Shown here piece after piece: positions 6,237 through 7,345 of a DNA stretch of 7,345 nt. The DNA is taken from contig CALYRA010000046.1 of the NCBI GenBank assembly GCA_945292135.1, forward strand, positions 1 through 7,345. The letters are read 5' to 3'. The notes beneath the pieces were generated by a model. The model did no database searches and was not told where the DNA came from. It saw nothing but the letters and a program-made list of their open reading frames with translations. Source of the DNA: an uncultured Dysgonomonas sp. (GTDB lineage: Bacteria; Bacteroidota; Bacteroidia; Bacteroidales; Dysgonomonadaceae). The first letter of the stretch is position 1. Each line of letters opens with the position of its first letter. The position numbers and the translations under genes are program-made.

Positions 6237-7345
6237 TCATTCAGTATAGAAATTTATAAGCTTCTCCAATGCTTTTTGGCATGCAGGACAAAAATCTTTA
6301 CATATATTCGTTTTCATTCGGCAGTCTGTTGAACACCGATAAATACCTTTAACCTGATACCCTCCACCTTCATACACGCCTACCGGATATTTTTCGCTTA
6401 AATCTTTATTTGTAGGTATTGGGGTATTTGGTAAAAGCAAATTTTCCCATTTGCCCTTAAAACTAACTAAAGTCGTTAGGTTGGCTTCCCAAGGTTCAAT
6501 GTCTGATTTATAAGTTTGGTCTAAGACATCGCCGCTTTCATAATAATATTCGTCTGCCAATCCGCCGAAGCTGTGCCCAAATTCGTGTACAACAACCGAT
6601 TCAAATTCTTCATGACCCGTACTCGTCAAGGTATATGCGTTATAGATACCTCCACCACCATATACATTAGTATTTGCCAATATGATAATATGAGAATAAG
6701 GAATCCCCGCAATCGCATCATGTATATCTGTCACATTGCTGGAGGTGAGATATCTATCTGAATAGAATGTGTCAAAATGAGAGTTAAACGCAGTTTCTTT
6801 CCATATATTTTCGCTTGGGACGCTTACTCCTGAATTTTTGGAAATAGTTTCTACAGCTACGAAATTTAATTTATCTTTATATCTATTGAATGGAGTATGA
6901 GCTAATATTTGTTCGGTTGCAATTGTTGCGTATGCTCTAAATTGAGGCATTTCGCCTTCGGTAAATCCTTCCGCCAAAATTGCAATATTAATCGCTTTCT
7001 CACCCTTCGTTTTGTGGGTGTAAGTAAAAGATGGGATATTTTCGAACCCGATTTTTTTTATTAATATATCATTCGGATCAATCGTATGTTTTATATAGGG
7101 TATGTAATTTCCTGCCTTATCACGTAGACTAATTTCAACTGCTATTTTATTCTTTGGAAAAGGAATAAGATACGTATTCTCAAAACATCTTTTTACGTTT
7201 TTTGCTTCTTCGGTTGTTTGCCATTCTTGAAATAATGAGCTAAAGGCATCTTTATAAATAACTTTTCCGCTATTTACATCTATTACGCTTATTTGTCCGT
7301 TACAGGATAATAGCAATTGATCCATATTTTTTTTGCGTCCGCTCC
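6237..7345 (-). CDS. M64-family zinc metallopeptidase (IgA peptidase M64 type), 5' end outside the window
   Basis: This is the C-terminal part of a zinc metallopeptidase of MEROPS family M64, common in Bacteroidales and normally exported. Counting from the Met at 7325, the zinc site is VVVHEFGHSFGGLADEY: His247 and His251 bind zinc, Glu248 is catalytic, and Asp258 or Glu259 may supply the third ligand. Other family segments are SSLFQEWQTTEEAK, NIAILAEGFTEGEM, GVSVPSENIWKETAF, HFDTFYSDRYLTSSNV, IPYSHIIILANTNVYGGGG, KYPVGVYEGGGYQ and the terminal LINFYTE. The frame stays open from that Met to the window end, and the residues read there (SGRKKNMDQLLLS) align with the AGRR segment of the usual N-terminal domain. 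The Met at 7325 is therefore internal, and the signal peptide plus the first part of that domain lie beyond the edge. Near the C-terminus five cysteines (C-x3-C-x6-C-x3-C-x2-C) replace the three I recall in Bacteroides homologues. IgA cleavage is only a family label; the substrate is unknown. Confidence 0.92.
   Translation of the reverse strand, partial: SGRKKNMDQLLLSCNGQISVIDVNSGKVIYKDAFSSLFQEWQTTEEAKNVKRCFENTYLIPFPKNKIAVEISLRDKAGNYIPYIKHTIDPNDILIKKIGFENIPSFTYTHKTKGEKAINIAILAEGFTEGEMPQFRAYATIATEQILAHTPFNRYKDKLNFVAVETISKNSGVSVPSENIWKETAFNSHFDTFYSDRYLTSSNVTDIHDAIAGIPYSHIIILANTNVYGGGGIYNAYTLTSTGHEEFESVVVHEFGHSFGGLADEYYYESGDVLDQTYKSDIEPWEANLTTLVSFKGKWENLLLPNTPIPTNKDLSEKYPVGVYEGGGYQVKGIYRCSTDCRMKTNICKDFCPACQKALEKLINFYTE

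Noticed and set aside
6573..6761. Plus-strand frame of 62 codons inside the peptidase gene
   Set aside because: It lies antisense to the conserved zinc-site region of the M64 peptidase and is a shadow frame.

Overview
The window looks like a piece of a low-GC (about one third G+C by eye) Bacteroidales chromosome. The evidence is that SufB, the M64-family peptidase and the membrane-anchored TPR protein all read like Bacteroides/Parabacteroides/Dysgonomonas-type proteins. Matches to the Bacteroidetes -7 promoter signature TAnnTTTG also lie at suitable distances in front of several genes. The genus cannot be fixed from this sequence. Two long gene-free stretches, one gene broken by an in-frame stop, and a sufB without sufC behind it hint at a lineage undergoing gene erosion. 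That last point is inference.

Layout, left to right. Positions 1-201 are mostly intergenic: a possible divergent gene start touches the left edge, and a promoter precedes the first complete gene. At 202-939 (+) lies an unrecognised secreted protein. Galactose mutarotase (968-2029, +) follows 28 nt later and is probably co-transcribed. A shared bidirectional terminator (about 2033-2068) separates it from a convergent type I pantothenate kinase (coaA, 2070-3008, -). A 500-nt gene-free stretch (3009-3525) holds the coaA promoter, an orphan promoter-like motif, and the sufB promoter plus a leader hairpin. sufB (3526-4983, +) is complete and ends in a strong intrinsic terminator. A gene-poor stretch (4984-5421) carries a small interrupted reading frame and the terminator of the next, leftward gene. 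That gene (5422-6135, -) encodes a membrane-anchored TPR protein with a single in-frame TAA at codon 64. The last gene (6237 to the right edge, -) is an M64-family zinc metallopeptidase whose N-terminus lies outside the window.

The genes do not form one pathway. They are housekeeping functions (galactose/glucose anomer conversion, CoA biosynthesis, Fe-S cluster assembly) next to cell-envelope proteins. I found no CRISPR array, phage, toxin-antitoxin pair, rRNA, tRNA or intact insertion sequence, and I see no convincing new system. The observations most worth checking are the TPR nonsense codon, the stand-alone sufB with its leader hairpin, the enterobacterial-looking CoaA, and the interrupted small frame behind sufB.
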